A stretch of 19,790 nucleotides of DNA from CAYXUW01 sp964468375 (GTDB lineage: Bacteria > Planctomycetota > Phycisphaerae > Sedimentisphaerales > Anaerobacaceae). The stretch spans positions 1 to 19,790 of the forward strand of contig CAYXUW010000033.1 in assembly GCA_964468375.1 (NCBI GenBank). Direction: 5' to 3'. Made by a program: the position numbers and the translations under genes. Of the stretch, positions 1 to 8,566 are shown one piece after another; position 1 is the stretch's first letter, and each line of letters opens with the position of its first letter. The notes under the pieces were generated by a model that worked only from the letters and a program-made list of their open reading frames with translations, did no database searches and was not told the origin of the DNA.

Positions 1-735
1 GGCTCAGACCCTGCCGAATCTATGGAATATATCCCGAAAACAGGCGAAGTCCGACCCGGCGACAAGGTCAATGTTATCGGCGCTGCCGGGCCGATGGGAA
101 CAATGCATGTGATACGGAATATTTGTCAGCCGACCGAAGGACTTAGCATTTTTGCGGGCGACCTTGATGAAGATAGATTGGCTGCACTGTCGAAGAAAGC
201 CGAACCTCTCGCCGGGAAAAACGATGTCGGATATAAACCTTACAATCCGGCTCGAGAGGAACTGGCAGAAAAGTTTAATCATACAGTACTGATGGCACCG
301 GTTCCTGAGCTTGTAAATGCTTCGGTTAAAAGCGCCGCCCGCTGGGGCATTATAAACATATTTGCAGGTCTGCCTGCGACGGCTGCCGCAAAGCTCGATT
401 TGAACTCCTACATAGAGAAGCAGTTGTATTTCATCGGAACCAGCGGTTCCATGCCGGAGGACATGGAACGCGTATTGGCCAAGGCCGAATCCGGTAAACT
501 TGATACCAATATATCTGTCGGTGCTGTTTGCGGGCTCGATGGTGCGATAGATGGGATTCGAGCGGTTGAAAACAGGTCAATAGCCGGTAAAATTATTGTA
601 TATCCGTCCTGCAAAGGTCTGGGACTGACACACTTGGATGAGTTGAAGGAAAAGATGCCGCAGGTTGCTGAATATCTGGATGATGGATTGTGGACAAAAC
701 AGGCAGAAGAAAAACTACTGGAGAGTTTTGACTGA
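1..735 (+). CDS. Zn-type MDR dehydrogenase, C-terminal part (sorbose-1-phosphate reductase-like), 5' truncated
   Basis: The frame is open from base 1, so the gene begins outside the window; the first ATG at 22 is internal. What remains (244 residues) is the NAD(P)-binding half and C-terminus of a medium-chain dehydrogenase. The Rossmann glycine motif reads GAAGPMG, the form I associate with L-sorbose-1-phosphate reductase and related sugar-phosphate or polyol dehydrogenases rather than classical alcohol dehydrogenases. An acidic FAGDLDEDRL follows, as expected at the end of beta-2. The catalytic zinc-binding N-terminal half is not visible. The family oxidises or reduces sugar phosphates or polyols in the cytoplasm. 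A UroD-like gene follows after 18 nt and a class II aldolase after that, which supports a sugar catabolic operon. The substrate cannot be told from the sequence. Confidence 0.8.
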   Translation, partial: GSDPAESMEYIPKTGEVRPGDKVNVIGAAGPMGTMHVIRNICQPTEGLSIFAGDLDEDRLAALSKKAEPLAGKNDVGYKPYNPAREELAEKFNHTVLMAPVPELVNASVKSAARWGIINIFAGLPATAAAKLDLNSYIEKQLYFIGTSGSMPEDMERVLAKAESGKLDTNISVGAVCGLDGAIDGIRAVENRSIAGKIIVYPSCKGLGLTHLDELKEKMPQVAEYLDDGLWTKQAEEKLLESFD

Positions 736-753
736 ATCGGAAGGAAAAAAGCG

Positions 754-1893
754 ATGACTCCGAGAGAACGTGTGACCAAAGCTCTCAATCACCAAATTGC
801 TGACAGGGTGCCGATTGATTTCGGCGGCTTTCAGGCTGGCATACATAAAAAAGCGTATGCCGAATTACTTACTTATCTGGGCATCACTGAGAATATAAAA
901 ATCCTCGACCCTGTTCAGCAGCTTGCCAAACCCTCCGAGGAAGTTCTGGAACGTTTTAATGTCGATATCCGCTACATTTCTTCGCACAGATTAGATAAGA
1001 TCGAAAAAAACACCCGCAACGGCAAACTATGGCACGACCTTAAGGATGAATTTGGAGTTATCTGGTCTATGCCGGACGGCAGCCAGCTTTATATGGATAT
1101 ATCACATCATCCTTTAGCCGATGCTGCTGTTGATGATGTCATTGATTATCCTTTTCCTGACGGCGGCAGTCCCGCACGTTTTACAGGTCTTCGGGGAACG
1201 GCTCTGCAACTACGCGGCGAAATCCCCTATGCTATAGCAACAGATATCGGCGGGTCTTTCTATGAATACTGCTGGTATATGCGTGGGCTGGAGCGATGGT
1301 TTACGGATATGCTCGAAAACACGGATTTTTGCGAAGCTCTGCTCGATCGGCTCCTGAATTTCTGGATAGAATATTATACCGGCTTTATGACTGAGGTTGG
1401 TGATATTGTCGATGTCGTTATGATAGGCGACGACCTCGCGGGTCAGCACGGACCGCTGTTTTCTCCTGATTTCTACCGCACGTTCGTAAAACCACGGCAC
1501 AAGAGACTCATACAGCATATTAAATCTCTCACCTCCGCCAAAATATGCTATCACACCTGCGGCAGTTGCACCGAGTATATACCGGACCTGATAGAAAATG
1601 GCGTTGATATTCTTAGCCCTGTTCAAATTGGTGCCGGCGATATGGACCCGCGTAGCTTGAAAGACACGTTTGGCAAGGATATTGTCCTCTGGGGCGGCGG
1701 TATAGATGCTCAGCATGTTCTTCCGTCGGCTAAACCCGATGAAGTCAGAGAAAATGTGCGAAGAAATCTTGAAATATTTAAGTCCGGCGGCGGTTATGTA
1801 TTCGGCAATTCGCACAATATCCAGCCGGAAGTGCCGCCGGAGAACATCGTCGCAATGTATGAGGCGGCTTATGAATTCGGCTTTTATCACTGA
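754..1893 (+). CDS. Uroporphyrinogen decarboxylase-family protein (MtaA/CmuA-like)
   Basis: 379 residues, a full-length UroD-fold protein. The start is ATG 754, preceded by AAGGA at 741-745. It opens with MTPRERV..ALNH and R-V-P-I-D-F, typical of the COG0407 group of cobamide-dependent methyltransferases and uncharacterised relatives, not of heme-pathway HemE. An H-x-C motif (YHTCGS, His267 and Cys269) matches the zinc site of MtaA-type methyltransferases. GGGIDAQHVLP and GNSHNIQPEVPPENI near the C-terminus are family signatures. Real UroD function is unlikely inside a sugar-type operon. Methyl transfer or demethylation of a corrinoid or another substrate is possible, but no corrinoid protein is present in the window. 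Family assignment is firm, the reaction unknown. Confidence 0.85.
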   Translation: MTPRERVTKALNHQIADRVPIDFGGFQAGIHKKAYAELLTYLGITENIKILDPVQQLAKPSEEVLERFNVDIRYISSHRLDKIEKNTRNGKLWHDLKDEFGVIWSMPDGSQLYMDISHHPLADAAVDDVIDYPFPDGGSPARFTGLRGTALQLRGEIPYAIATDIGGSFYEYCWYMRGLERWFTDMLENTDFCEALLDRLLNFWIEYYTGFMTEVGDIVDVVMIGDDLAGQHGPLFSPDFYRTFVKPRHKRLIQHIKSLTSAKICYHTCGSCTEYIPDLIENGVDILSPVQIGAGDMDPRSLKDTFGKDIVLWGGGIDAQHVLPSAKPDEVRENVRRNLEIFKSGGGYVFGNSHNIQPEVPPENIVAMYEAAYEFGFYH

Positions 1894-1916
1894 CAATTAC
1901 AAGGAAGCGCTAAGCA

Positions 1917-3050
1917 GTGGATAAAGCTCTGGCAGAGTTGATTAGAGTATCGAATGTTGCCGGAAAGGATTCTGCACTTGTTCAGGGCAGAGGCGGTAAC
2001 ACCTCAACAAAAACACCGGATGGTAAATATATGTATATAAAGGCCAGCGGCACGGCTTTGAAGGATATGAATGAGCAAGCCGGCTGGCGCAGAGTGCGCC
2101 TGGATTTAGTTCGGGATATTATAAGGGATAAATTAATGGCAAAACTCGATGTCCGGGCAAAAGAAACCGAAATAGCAAATCGACTGCTTCTTGCTTGCGA
2201 TGACGAGACGCAGGGCAACGCTCGTCCGTCAATAGAAGCAAACTTGCACGCATTTCTCGACAATTGCGTAATCCATCTGCATCCGGTTGCGGTGTTATCG
2301 TATGCCTGTTCCGAAGACGGCCGAGCCGAGCTTGATAAACTGTTCAAAGGTGCGAAGCCCGCCCCCCTTTGGGTCCCTTATGCGAGCCCCGGCTTTAAAC
2401 TCGCAGAAAAAGTTACCGGCCTAATTAGTGATTATCAAAATAGTTTCGGCCAAAACCCTACTGTCCTTTTTCTTCAAAAACACGGGCTTGTTGTTTCTGC
2501 CGATAATGCCGATGCCGCTCTTCGGCTGCTGCGCAAAGTGATAAGTCAATGCAGTGAAAATTTGGATTGGCCGAAAGCTGTCAGCACCGAATCGGCAACC
2601 CAGCAAACGATTGCCGATACAAAGCTTTGCATTCGCCGGGCCTTTTATGAAGCGACCGGGCAATACGCTGATGTAAGCTACTTTCACGACGATACAATTA
2701 CGGCATTTTGGAAAAGGAAAGATGCCCCCGAGCTGCTTTCGCCGCCGGCACTGACTCCTGATGAGCTCCTTTACGCACACGGCCCCGCAGTGTGGATGGA
2801 GAATTGTGTCCCGGAAGATGTCGCATGCGTAGTGACTGCGAAAATCGAAAAAGGCGAAAAACCTCCCGCTGCATTTCTGGTCAAAGACGCAGGACTTTTT
2901 ATTGTCGAAACGAAAAAGATTGCTCCTACTATTAGGGACATTGTGAAAAGCTCGTTTGTCATCAGGGCCAATGCCTCCCGAATGGGCGGTATCCTCACCT
3001 TGAGCAAAGCAGAGCGAGATACTATTAACCAGTGGGAGACGGGCGTCTGA
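1917..3050 (+). CDS. Class II aldolase/adducin-family protein
   Basis: 377 residues, starting at GTG 1917 with AAGGA at 1901-1905, only 23 nt after the UroD-like stop. The N-terminal region carries GRGGNTSTK and IKASGTAL, the phosphate/substrate-binding signatures of class II aldolases. HLHP (His120, His122) and QKHG (His189) are the three zinc-ligand histidines. The family includes fuculose- and rhamnulose-1-phosphate aldolases and epimerases. The glycine-rich opening resembles the aldolase half of the bifunctional RhaD-type aldolase/dehydrogenase (COG3347), but no SDR domain is fused here. Residues 230-377 form an extra C-terminal domain without obvious motifs. It probably cleaves a ketose phosphate to a C3 product, in line with the dehydrogenase upstream; the substrate is inferred only. 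Confidence 0.82.
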   Translation: MDKALAELIRVSNVAGKDSALVQGRGGNTSTKTPDGKYMYIKASGTALKDMNEQAGWRRVRLDLVRDIIRDKLMAKLDVRAKETEIANRLLLACDDETQGNARPSIEANLHAFLDNCVIHLHPVAVLSYACSEDGRAELDKLFKGAKPAPLWVPYASPGFKLAEKVTGLISDYQNSFGQNPTVLFLQKHGLVVSADNADAALRLLRKVISQCSENLDWPKAVSTESATQQTIADTKLCIRRAFYEATGQYADVSYFHDDTITAFWKRKDAPELLSPPALTPDELLYAHGPAVWMENCVPEDVACVVTAKIEKGEKPPAAFLVKDAGLFIVETKKIAPTIRDIVKSSFVIRANASRMGGILTLSKAERDTINQWETGV

Positions 3051-3109
3051 GAAAATTGTTGCAGCAATCGAGGCAATTGTGTAACTATACGCAAAACGAG
3101 GCGTTATAA

Positions 3110-4138
3110 ATGGCAAAAGAAGTAAGATTACCACAGCTTGGCCAGACGATGCAGGAAGCAATTATTCTTTCTTGTCTCGTCAAGCTCGGCGATGAGGTAA
3201 AAAAAGGCGATTGTATTTTTGAGATAGAAACCGACAAGGCGACCCTTGAGATGGAATCTCCCACCGATGGTTTCGTAAAGCATATTCTCGTTGAGACCGA
3301 CCAGACCATACCCGTTGGAGCGCCGCTTCTGGTTCTCGGCGGCAAAGATGAACAGGTCCCGCAAAGCTTTCTCGATTCGCTCAAAAATGTTGCCCCGGCT
3401 GTTAAAGCCATATCTGCCGAGCCGGAATCGCTACCTGCGGAGGTGTACGCAGCGGCGGTTAAAGGCGGTAAAATCATACCACTGACGAGAGCACAAAAAC
3501 TTATCGCGCAAAGGATGCTCAAATCTAAAAGGGAAATCCCCTGCTTTTATTTGACAGTGAAAGCTGATGTCACAGACCTTGTGGAATTGCGGATTGAATT
3601 GAACAAAACCGCCGATGTGAAAATCACCTACAATGATTTTTTTATAAGGGCGGTCGCAATCGGCCTGCAGAAGTATCCGATTATGACAGGCCAGATGGCT
3701 GGCGATACTATACAACTTCCCGAAACTATAAATATCGGATTAGCTGTTTCGACGCCGAATAATCTTGTTGTTCCGGTGATAAAAGATGTAGGCAAAAAGG
3801 ATGTAAAGCAAATTGCCGATGATACCTCTGCTTTTATCGAAAAAGCTCAAAATGAAAAATTATCACTGACCGACCTCGAGGGTGCTTGTATTACTATCAG
3901 CAACCTCGGTGCTTTCGGGGTAGATTCTTTTGTTCCTATAGTTATCCCCGGCCAGTGCAGCATCATCGGCGTCGGCCGAATAATCGACACTTGCGTGGCG
4001 GAAAACAGCAGCATTGTGATTCGTAAGTCGATGAGCATGACTTTGGCCGTGGACCACAGGGTTACTAATGGTGCTTATGCCGCCCAGTTTCTGGATTTCA
4101 CAAGAAAGTTGCTCGAGGATCCCTCCGTATTTGCATAA
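3110..4138 (+). CDS. 2-oxo acid dehydrogenase E2 (dihydrolipoamide acyltransferase), short form
   Basis: 342 residues. The start is ATG 3110, with GAGG at 3098-3101. Residues 1-78 are a lipoyl domain with the lipoylation site ETDKATLEM (Lys43). The catalytic acyltransferase core runs from about residue 120 to the end and ends with the active-site motif AVDHRVTNGA (His316). The linker at about 80-118 is short and I cannot recognise a peripheral-subunit-binding domain there, whereas usual E2s of 400 residues or more carry one or more. No E1 or E3 gene is in the window, although E1 genes could lie upstream of base 1. The protein transfers an acyl group from lipoamide to CoA, so this operon may end in an acyl-CoA. 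It lies 59 nt behind the aldolase, probably cotranscribed. Confidence 0.87.
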   Translation: MAKEVRLPQLGQTMQEAIILSCLVKLGDEVKKGDCIFEIETDKATLEMESPTDGFVKHILVETDQTIPVGAPLLVLGGKDEQVPQSFLDSLKNVAPAVKAISAEPESLPAEVYAAAVKGGKIIPLTRAQKLIAQRMLKSKREIPCFYLTVKADVTDLVELRIELNKTADVKITYNDFFIRAVAIGLQKYPIMTGQMAGDTIQLPETINIGLAVSTPNNLVVPVIKDVGKKDVKQIADDTSAFIEKAQNEKLSLTDLEGACITISNLGAFGVDSFVPIVIPGQCSIIGVGRIIDTCVAENSSIVIRKSMSMTLAVDHRVTNGAYAAQFLDFTRKLLEDPSVFA

Positions 4139-4149
4139 TCGGGCGCATA

Positions 4150-4203
4150 AAAAAACAGGGCCGGGAGCGGAGGGAGAGGAAAAAGCGGAAAAACCCAGCC
4201 CTG
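4150..4203 (-). terminator. Rho-independent terminator for the minus-strand tRNA-Gly unit
   Basis: CAGGGC (4156-4161) pairs with GCCCTG (4198-4203), and GGG (4163-4165) with CCC (4194-4196). This leaves a C/A mismatch and a purine-rich 28-nt loop. Read on the minus strand, the stem is followed by seven T residues, so it terminates leftward transcription through tRNA-Gly. There is no T run on the plus strand. Confidence 0.6.
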
Positions 4204-4315
4204 ATGTTTGCATCGCTTAACCTAATACTTTTGTCATTTGAAGTTGTCAAATAAAAAATAAATTACGGCTGATTTATTTCCGCAAGCTCGCCTTTGAACA
4301 TCTGCCTAAAACCAG

Positions 4316-4387
4316 AGCGGGCGATGGGATTCGAACCCACGACGTCCAGCTTGGGAAGCTGACATTCTACCACTGAATTACGCCCGC
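4316..4387 (-). tRNA. tRNA-Gly (anticodon CCC)
   Basis: On the minus strand the 7-bp acceptor stem GCGGGCG/CGCCCGC closes a complete cloverleaf. It has D arm ATTC-AGTGGTA-GAAT, anticodon arm TCAGC-TTCCCAA-GCTGG with anticodon CCC, variable region ACGTC, T arm GTGGG-TTCGAAT-CCCAT and discriminator T. CCA is not encoded. Glycine identity follows from the CCC anticodon. The gene is 72 nt long. Confidence 0.95.
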
Positions 4388-4591
4388 AGAATTACTTTTA
4401 CCGCTTTATTTTACAACAATTTTCGAAAATTTGTCAAAATAATATTTTTTTCTCACTGTCAACCCCGGCGGTGAGTTAAGTCAAATACTTGCTGGCGAGC
4501 TTGAAGAGTATGTAAACATAGTTCACGGAGAGCTTTCAGAAACTATGCCCGGCTCATCGTAAGAAACCACCCCGAAATAAATGAGCTTTCG

Positions 4592-4888
4592 TTAGCCGGC
4601 TTTCGTTCCGAACCGCATGTTTTCTATCAATTTAAGTGTCTTCTTGATGTCTCTTTCGAGTTTGTCGAATCGGCGCTGGCAGACGAAAGTATACAGCTCC
4701 TGATCGGGACGGGCATTTCCCTTGTTATGCTCGCTGTCCGCGCTTGCTGATGCCATTTTTCGCACGATATATTCGTTTATCAGCCTCTCCTGGTTCTTAA
4801 GCAGTTTGTGAAGCAGCTTCACAGTATCATGAAAAACAACGGCATCCCGCTCTAAAGCTTGCAGACGCTGTTCTGTGGTAAGTCGCAT
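4592..4888 (-). CDS. Small hypothetical coiled-coil protein
   Basis: 98 residues from ATG 4888; an alternative GTG start at 4897 adds three residues. A GGGGTGA Shine-Dalgarno-like stretch lies just upstream of the ATG. The sequence is helical and charged, rich in Leu, Glu and Lys, with heptad-like spacing (LQALERDAV.., LLHKLLKNQERL) and again at the C-terminus (FDKLERDIKKTLKLIENM). There is no signal peptide or membrane segment. I do not recognise a family. It lies divergent from the DUF4954 gene and upstream of tRNA-Gly on the same strand. Probably real because the ribosome site and composition fit, but this is not certain. Confidence 0.55.
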   Translation of the reverse strand: MRLTTEQRLQALERDAVVFHDTVKLLHKLLKNQERLINEYIVRKMASASADSEHNKGNARPDQELYTFVCQRRFDKLERDIKKTLKLIENMRFGTKAG

Positions 4889-4961
4889 ATTACTCACCCC
4901 ACTTCCATTTATAACGCCAATAGCGCAGTTCCCCCTTAATATCCTCTATTATTAAATACCC

Positions 4962-4992
4962 TTGAACAAAGAATTTGTTCTTTGTGTATAAG
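4962..4992 (+). promoter_or_regulatory. Inverted repeat within a possible promoter upstream of the DUF4954-nagB operon
   Basis: ACAAAGAA (4966-4973) and TTCTTTGT (4978-4985) form a perfect 8-bp inverted repeat with a 4-nt spacer. They lie between a TTGAAC (4962-4967) and a TATAAG (4987-4992) with a 19-nt gap, longer than ideal. The arrangement fits an operator inside a weak promoter about 120 nt before the DUF4954 start. It could instead be a hairpin in a longer leader. Confidence 0.35.
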
Positions 4993-5113
4993 GTCCTGTG
5001 TTTGGCTTTTTTCCCGAAAATGCAGCGTTGACTTGTTCATTTGGAAGGTTACAATAATTATTCCTTTTTTGACTTTGTAGAAAGGTCAGAGTTGATTTCA
5101 GAAGGAGCGTAGT

Positions 5114-7111
5114 ATGGCGTCAGAACTTCGCGTTTTATCTGAAGCTGAAATTGCCCAGTTGCAAAAGCAGGGGTGTACCTGCTCGGATTGGAAAAGTATC
5201 AAAGTCGTCCAGGGCTTCAACCCCGAAAAAGTCAAATTCACACATTTCTCCGGCAACGTGGAAATAGGTGAGCTTACCGAAAAAATAAGTTTTCCCGGTG
5301 GAGTAGAAAAACCAGCCGGAATCACCCATGCGTCGATCCACAACTGTAAAATTGGAAACAACATCTATATTAATAATGTCAAAACTTACATAGCCAACTA
5401 CATAATCGAAGATAGTGTCATTATCGATAATATAGATGCATTAGTTGTTGATGCTGAGAGCTCTTTTGGTAATGGCACCGAAGTTGCCGTTGTTAACGAG
5501 GCCGGCGGAAGGGAAATACCGATTTACGACTATCTGTCAGCTCATACTGCTTACATAATAGCTTTTTATCGACACAGACCGAAAGTAATCGAGATCCTGC
5601 AGAAGATGATAGCCGACTACACCAAGTCAGTGACTTCATCTATGGGGTTGGTGGCAAAAGGCGCCAGACTTACTAACTGCCGAATAATTAAGAATGTCAA
5701 AGTAGGCCCTGCCTGTGTAATTGAAGCCGCGAATAGATTGGAGAATGGTTCTATCAATAGCTCTGCGGATGACCCCGTTTACATCGGCCCGGCTGTTTCA
5801 GCCGAGAATTTTATTATTTGCTCCGGCTCGAGGATTACCGACGGAGTAATAATATACAAGTGCTTCGTGGGACAGGGCGCGGAATTAGCCAGACAATACT
5901 CAGCCGAAAACTCCGTCTTTTTCGCTAACTGCGGCGGCTTCCACGGAGAGGCATGTGCCGTATTTGCAGGCCCATATACCGTCACGCACCATAAATCAAC
6001 GCTGCTGATCGCAGGCTTGTTTTCCTTTCTCAATGCTGGCAGCGGAACAAACCAAAGCAATCATCTCTATAAACTCGGTCCTGTTCACCAGGGCATTGTC
6101 GAACGCGGCTCTAAAACCGCCAGTGATTCGTATATGCTTTGGCCAGCTAAGGTCGGTACTTTTACGGTTGTTATGGGCAGGCATTATAGAAACTCGGATA
6201 CATCTGACCTGCCTTTTTCATATTTGATTGAGCATGAAGACGAAAGTATTCTTGTCCCCGGCGTGAATTTATGTAGTGTGGGAACCGTTCGGGACGCTCG
6301 AAAATGGCCGAAGCGCGATAGAAGAAAAGACCCAAATAAGCTCGACTATATAAATTTCAAACTCTTAAACCCGTACACAATCCAGAAAATGCTAAACGGC
6401 TGCGGATTGCTCACCAATCTTAAATCAACAGCTGGTGAGACTAGTGACTACTTTACATACCACAGATGCAAAATTAAAAATGCCGCTCTGGACCGCGGCA
6501 TTAAATTATATCAGATTGGCATCGACAAATTCTTAGGCAACTGCCTGATTAAGCGATTGCAGGATAAACAGTTGGCAAATGCGGACGAGCTTCGAGCGGC
6601 AATGTCACCCCAGACCTCTATTGGAACAGGTAAATGGATAGATTTGGCGGGTTTATTCGCTCCCGAAGAAAGCGTCAATAAGTTGCTTGATAATATAGAG
6701 AGCGGAAGCATCAGTACGCTTGAACAGGTAGCGGAAGCTTTCCAGTCAATGCACGATAATTATCCTGAGTATGAATGGGCCTGGGCTGCAGGCATCCTCC
6801 AGCAGAAGCTCGGCAAAAGCATCGACACGATGACGGCGAAAGACATTATTGAGCTGACGACAAGATGGAAAGAAGCGGTAGTGGAGCTTGACCACAGACT
6901 TTATGCCGATGCCAAAAAGGAATTCGCCGACACCGCTCAAATCGGATACGGCATCGATGGTGACGAGCGGACAAAACACAGTGACTTCGCACAGGTCAGG
7001 GGTGTATTTGAGAAAGACAGCTTCGTTTCTGAAATCGAGAAACATATAGCTAAGAAAACTAAGCTTGGCGATGAGCTTATTTCTCGGATGGAAAAGCTCA
7101 TCCGAAGTTGA
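5114..7111 (+). CDS. DUF4954-family protein (left-handed beta-helix-like)
   Basis: 665 residues. ATG 5114 has a strong AAGGAG at 5102-5107. I recognise the DUF4954 family from the overall pattern, for example SIHNCKIGNNIYINNVK, IYDYLSAHTAYIIAFYRHRP and GPYTVTHHKSTLLIAG. Many short segments of the type xxIGxxxxIxx near residues 70-130 and 180-280 suggest stacked hexapeptide beta-helix turns like those of LpxA-type acyl- or nucleotidyltransferases. The C-terminal 200 residues are helical. There is no signal peptide, so it is probably cytosolic. The function of the family is not established. The nagB start lies only 12 nt after its stop, which points to amino-sugar or sugar-nucleotide metabolism. 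Confidence 0.82.
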   Translation: MASELRVLSEAEIAQLQKQGCTCSDWKSIKVVQGFNPEKVKFTHFSGNVEIGELTEKISFPGGVEKPAGITHASIHNCKIGNNIYINNVKTYIANYIIEDSVIIDNIDALVVDAESSFGNGTEVAVVNEAGGREIPIYDYLSAHTAYIIAFYRHRPKVIEILQKMIADYTKSVTSSMGLVAKGARLTNCRIIKNVKVGPACVIEAANRLENGSINSSADDPVYIGPAVSAENFIICSGSRITDGVIIYKCFVGQGAELARQYSAENSVFFANCGGFHGEACAVFAGPYTVTHHKSTLLIAGLFSFLNAGSGTNQSNHLYKLGPVHQGIVERGSKTASDSYMLWPAKVGTFTVVMGRHYRNSDTSDLPFSYLIEHEDESILVPGVNLCSVGTVRDARKWPKRDRRKDPNKLDYINFKLLNPYTIQKMLNGCGLLTNLKSTAGETSDYFTYHRCKIKNAALDRGIKLYQIGIDKFLGNCLIKRLQDKQLANADELRAAMSPQTSIGTGKWIDLAGLFAPEESVNKLLDNIESGSISTLEQVAEAFQSMHDNYPEYEWAWAAGILQQKLGKSIDTMTAKDIIELTTRWKEAVVELDHRLYADAKKEFADTAQIGYGIDGDERTKHSDFAQVRGVFEKDSFVSEIEKHIAKKTKLGDELISRMEKLIRS

Positions 7112-7123
7112 CGGAAACACTCT

Positions 7124-7933
7124 ATGCGGATTATCATCCAGCCGGATTACGACCGCGTATCTAGATGGACGGCTAATTATGTCGCCCGAAAAATCATTGG
7201 CTTCTCCCCTACGGATTCGAAACCTTTTGTTTTAGGTCTTCCCGCTGGCTCTTCACCGCTTGGAATGTTCGCGGAGCTTATTGAGCTGAATAAAAATGGC
7301 ATCGTTTCCTTTAAAAATGTAATAACATTCAATATGGATGAATATGTCAACCTGCCCGAAGACCATCCCCAAAGCTACCATTCATTTATGTGGAATAATT
7401 TCTTCAGCCGTATAGATATTCAGAAACAGCACGTACATATACTAAACGGCAATGCCGGAGACCTGAAAACAGAATGTGAAAATTATGAAAAGAAGATAAA
7501 GGATGTTGGCGGCATCGACTTGTTTATAGGCGGGATAGGTTCCGACGGCCACATCGCGTTTAACGAGCCCGGTTCTTCGCTGTCGTCCCGGACTCGGATA
7601 ATAACGCTTGCCCACGACACAATCGTGGCTAATTCCAGGTTCTTCGACAACGACGTCAGCAAAGTCCCAAAGACTGCTTTAACGGTGGGGGTGAAAACGA
7701 TTATGGATGCCCGGGAGGTGTTAATCATTGTCAGCGGCCGAAATAAGGCCCATGCGATGAAAATGGCGGTCGAAGGATGCATCAGCCATATGTGTACGGC
7801 CAGTGCTCTTCAGATGCATCCCAAAGGTATTATTGTTTGCGATGATGCGGCGGTTGTAGAACTCGAAGCCAGCACGGTCAATTACTTCAAAGATATCGAA
7901 GCGGATAATCTCGAACCTGTATCTCTTTTGTAA
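7124..7933 (+). CDS. nagB: Glucosamine-6-phosphate deaminase
   Basis: 269 residues, colinear with E. coli NagB (266 residues) over its whole length. The key residues sit at the same numbers: Asp72 in FNMDEY, and Asp141, His143 and Glu148 in GSDGHIAFNEP. The phosphate-loop segment reads LGLPAGSSPLG (TGGTP in E. coli). It converts glucosamine-6-phosphate to fructose-6-phosphate and ammonia in the cytoplasm. ATG 7124 follows the DUF4954 stop by 12 nt with only a weak GGA ribosome site, so the gene is probably cotranscribed and translationally coupled. No nagA lies in the window. Confidence 0.95.
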   Translation: MRIIIQPDYDRVSRWTANYVARKIIGFSPTDSKPFVLGLPAGSSPLGMFAELIELNKNGIVSFKNVITFNMDEYVNLPEDHPQSYHSFMWNNFFSRIDIQKQHVHILNGNAGDLKTECENYEKKIKDVGGIDLFIGGIGSDGHIAFNEPGSSLSSRTRIITLAHDTIVANSRFFDNDVSKVPKTALTVGVKTIMDAREVLIIVSGRNKAHAMKMAVEGCISHMCTASALQMHPKGIIVCDDAAVVELEASTVNYFKDIEADNLEPVSLL

Positions 7934-7942
7934 AAGTTTAGT

Positions 7943-8359
7943 TTAAACTGGTTCCTGGATAGCGTTTGATTTTTTGGCCTGTCGCCAGAAAATAAGTATC
8001 AACACACCGAGCGCTAAACAGCTTAGGGTGTCGCCGAAAAACCAGAGCTTTGGCATTTGCTCTATAAATCCTGTTATCACACAGACAATACCCAGAGCAA
8101 TAGCACATATACCTGATATAGGCACCATTGCCCCGTAATCCATAGGTCGCATGGCGAGGATTATAAAAAATACTCCCAGCCAAACAGCCATAGCTGATGT
8201 CACGCGGGCCATGTAGAAAAACAGCGGCGAATCTGGAAGCGATTCAACTCCGAAATACCTGGTCATCGATTCCCACATCGACACAGGCAAAACCACTCCG
8301 ACTATCGACGACAGGCACAAAATTCCCCCTATCCACAAACATATTTTCAATCCGCGCAT
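7943..8359 (-). CDS. Hypothetical four-helix integral membrane protein
   Basis: 138 residues from ATG 8359, with an excellent AAAGGAGAG ribosome site on the minus strand. Four hydrophobic segments lie at about 7-27, 47-70, 76-98 and 104-125, followed by a short basic tail (FWRQAKKSN). No catalytic motif or known family was recognised. It is convergent with nagB (9-nt gap) and has its own upstream region. A small inner-membrane protein of unknown role. Confidence 0.7.
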   Translation of the reverse strand: MRGLKICLWIGGILCLSSIVGVVLPVSMWESMTRYFGVESLPDSPLFFYMARVTSAMAVWLGVFFIILAMRPMDYGAMVPISGICAIALGIVCVITGFIEQMPKLWFFGDTLSCLALGVLILIFWRQAKKSNAIQEPV

Positions 8360-8478
8360 TTGTCTCTCCTTTCAATTTTTAATATATCTGCTGTTAAGGT
8401 TTGTATAGTATATACATATTGTTGCCCAAGTTTAAAGTTGAAAAATAACTTTAAAATCGGTATCCTCAAACTTTCTCC

Positions 8479-8566
8479 GGAGAGGTGTCGGAGCGGCTTA
8501 TCGAGCAGCCTTGGAAAGGCTGTGTAGGGCTTGTCCCTACCGCGGGTTCGAATCCCGCCCTCTCCG
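8479..8566 (+). tRNA. tRNA-Ser (anticodon GGA)
   Basis: Acceptor stem GGAGAGG/CCTCTCC, anticodon arm CAGCC-TTGGAAA-GGCTG with anticodon GGA, a long variable arm (TGTAGGGCTTGTCCCTAC) typical of class II tRNAs, T arm GCGGG-TTCGAAT-CCCGC and discriminator G. It is 88 nt long; CCA is not encoded. Serine identity follows from the anticodon and the long variable arm. Confidence 0.96.

Noticed and set aside
4470..4565. Short plus-strand frame with helical composition (ILAGELEEYVNIVHGELSE) ending at 4562
   Set aside because: It has no start codon or ribosome site; at most a gene relic.
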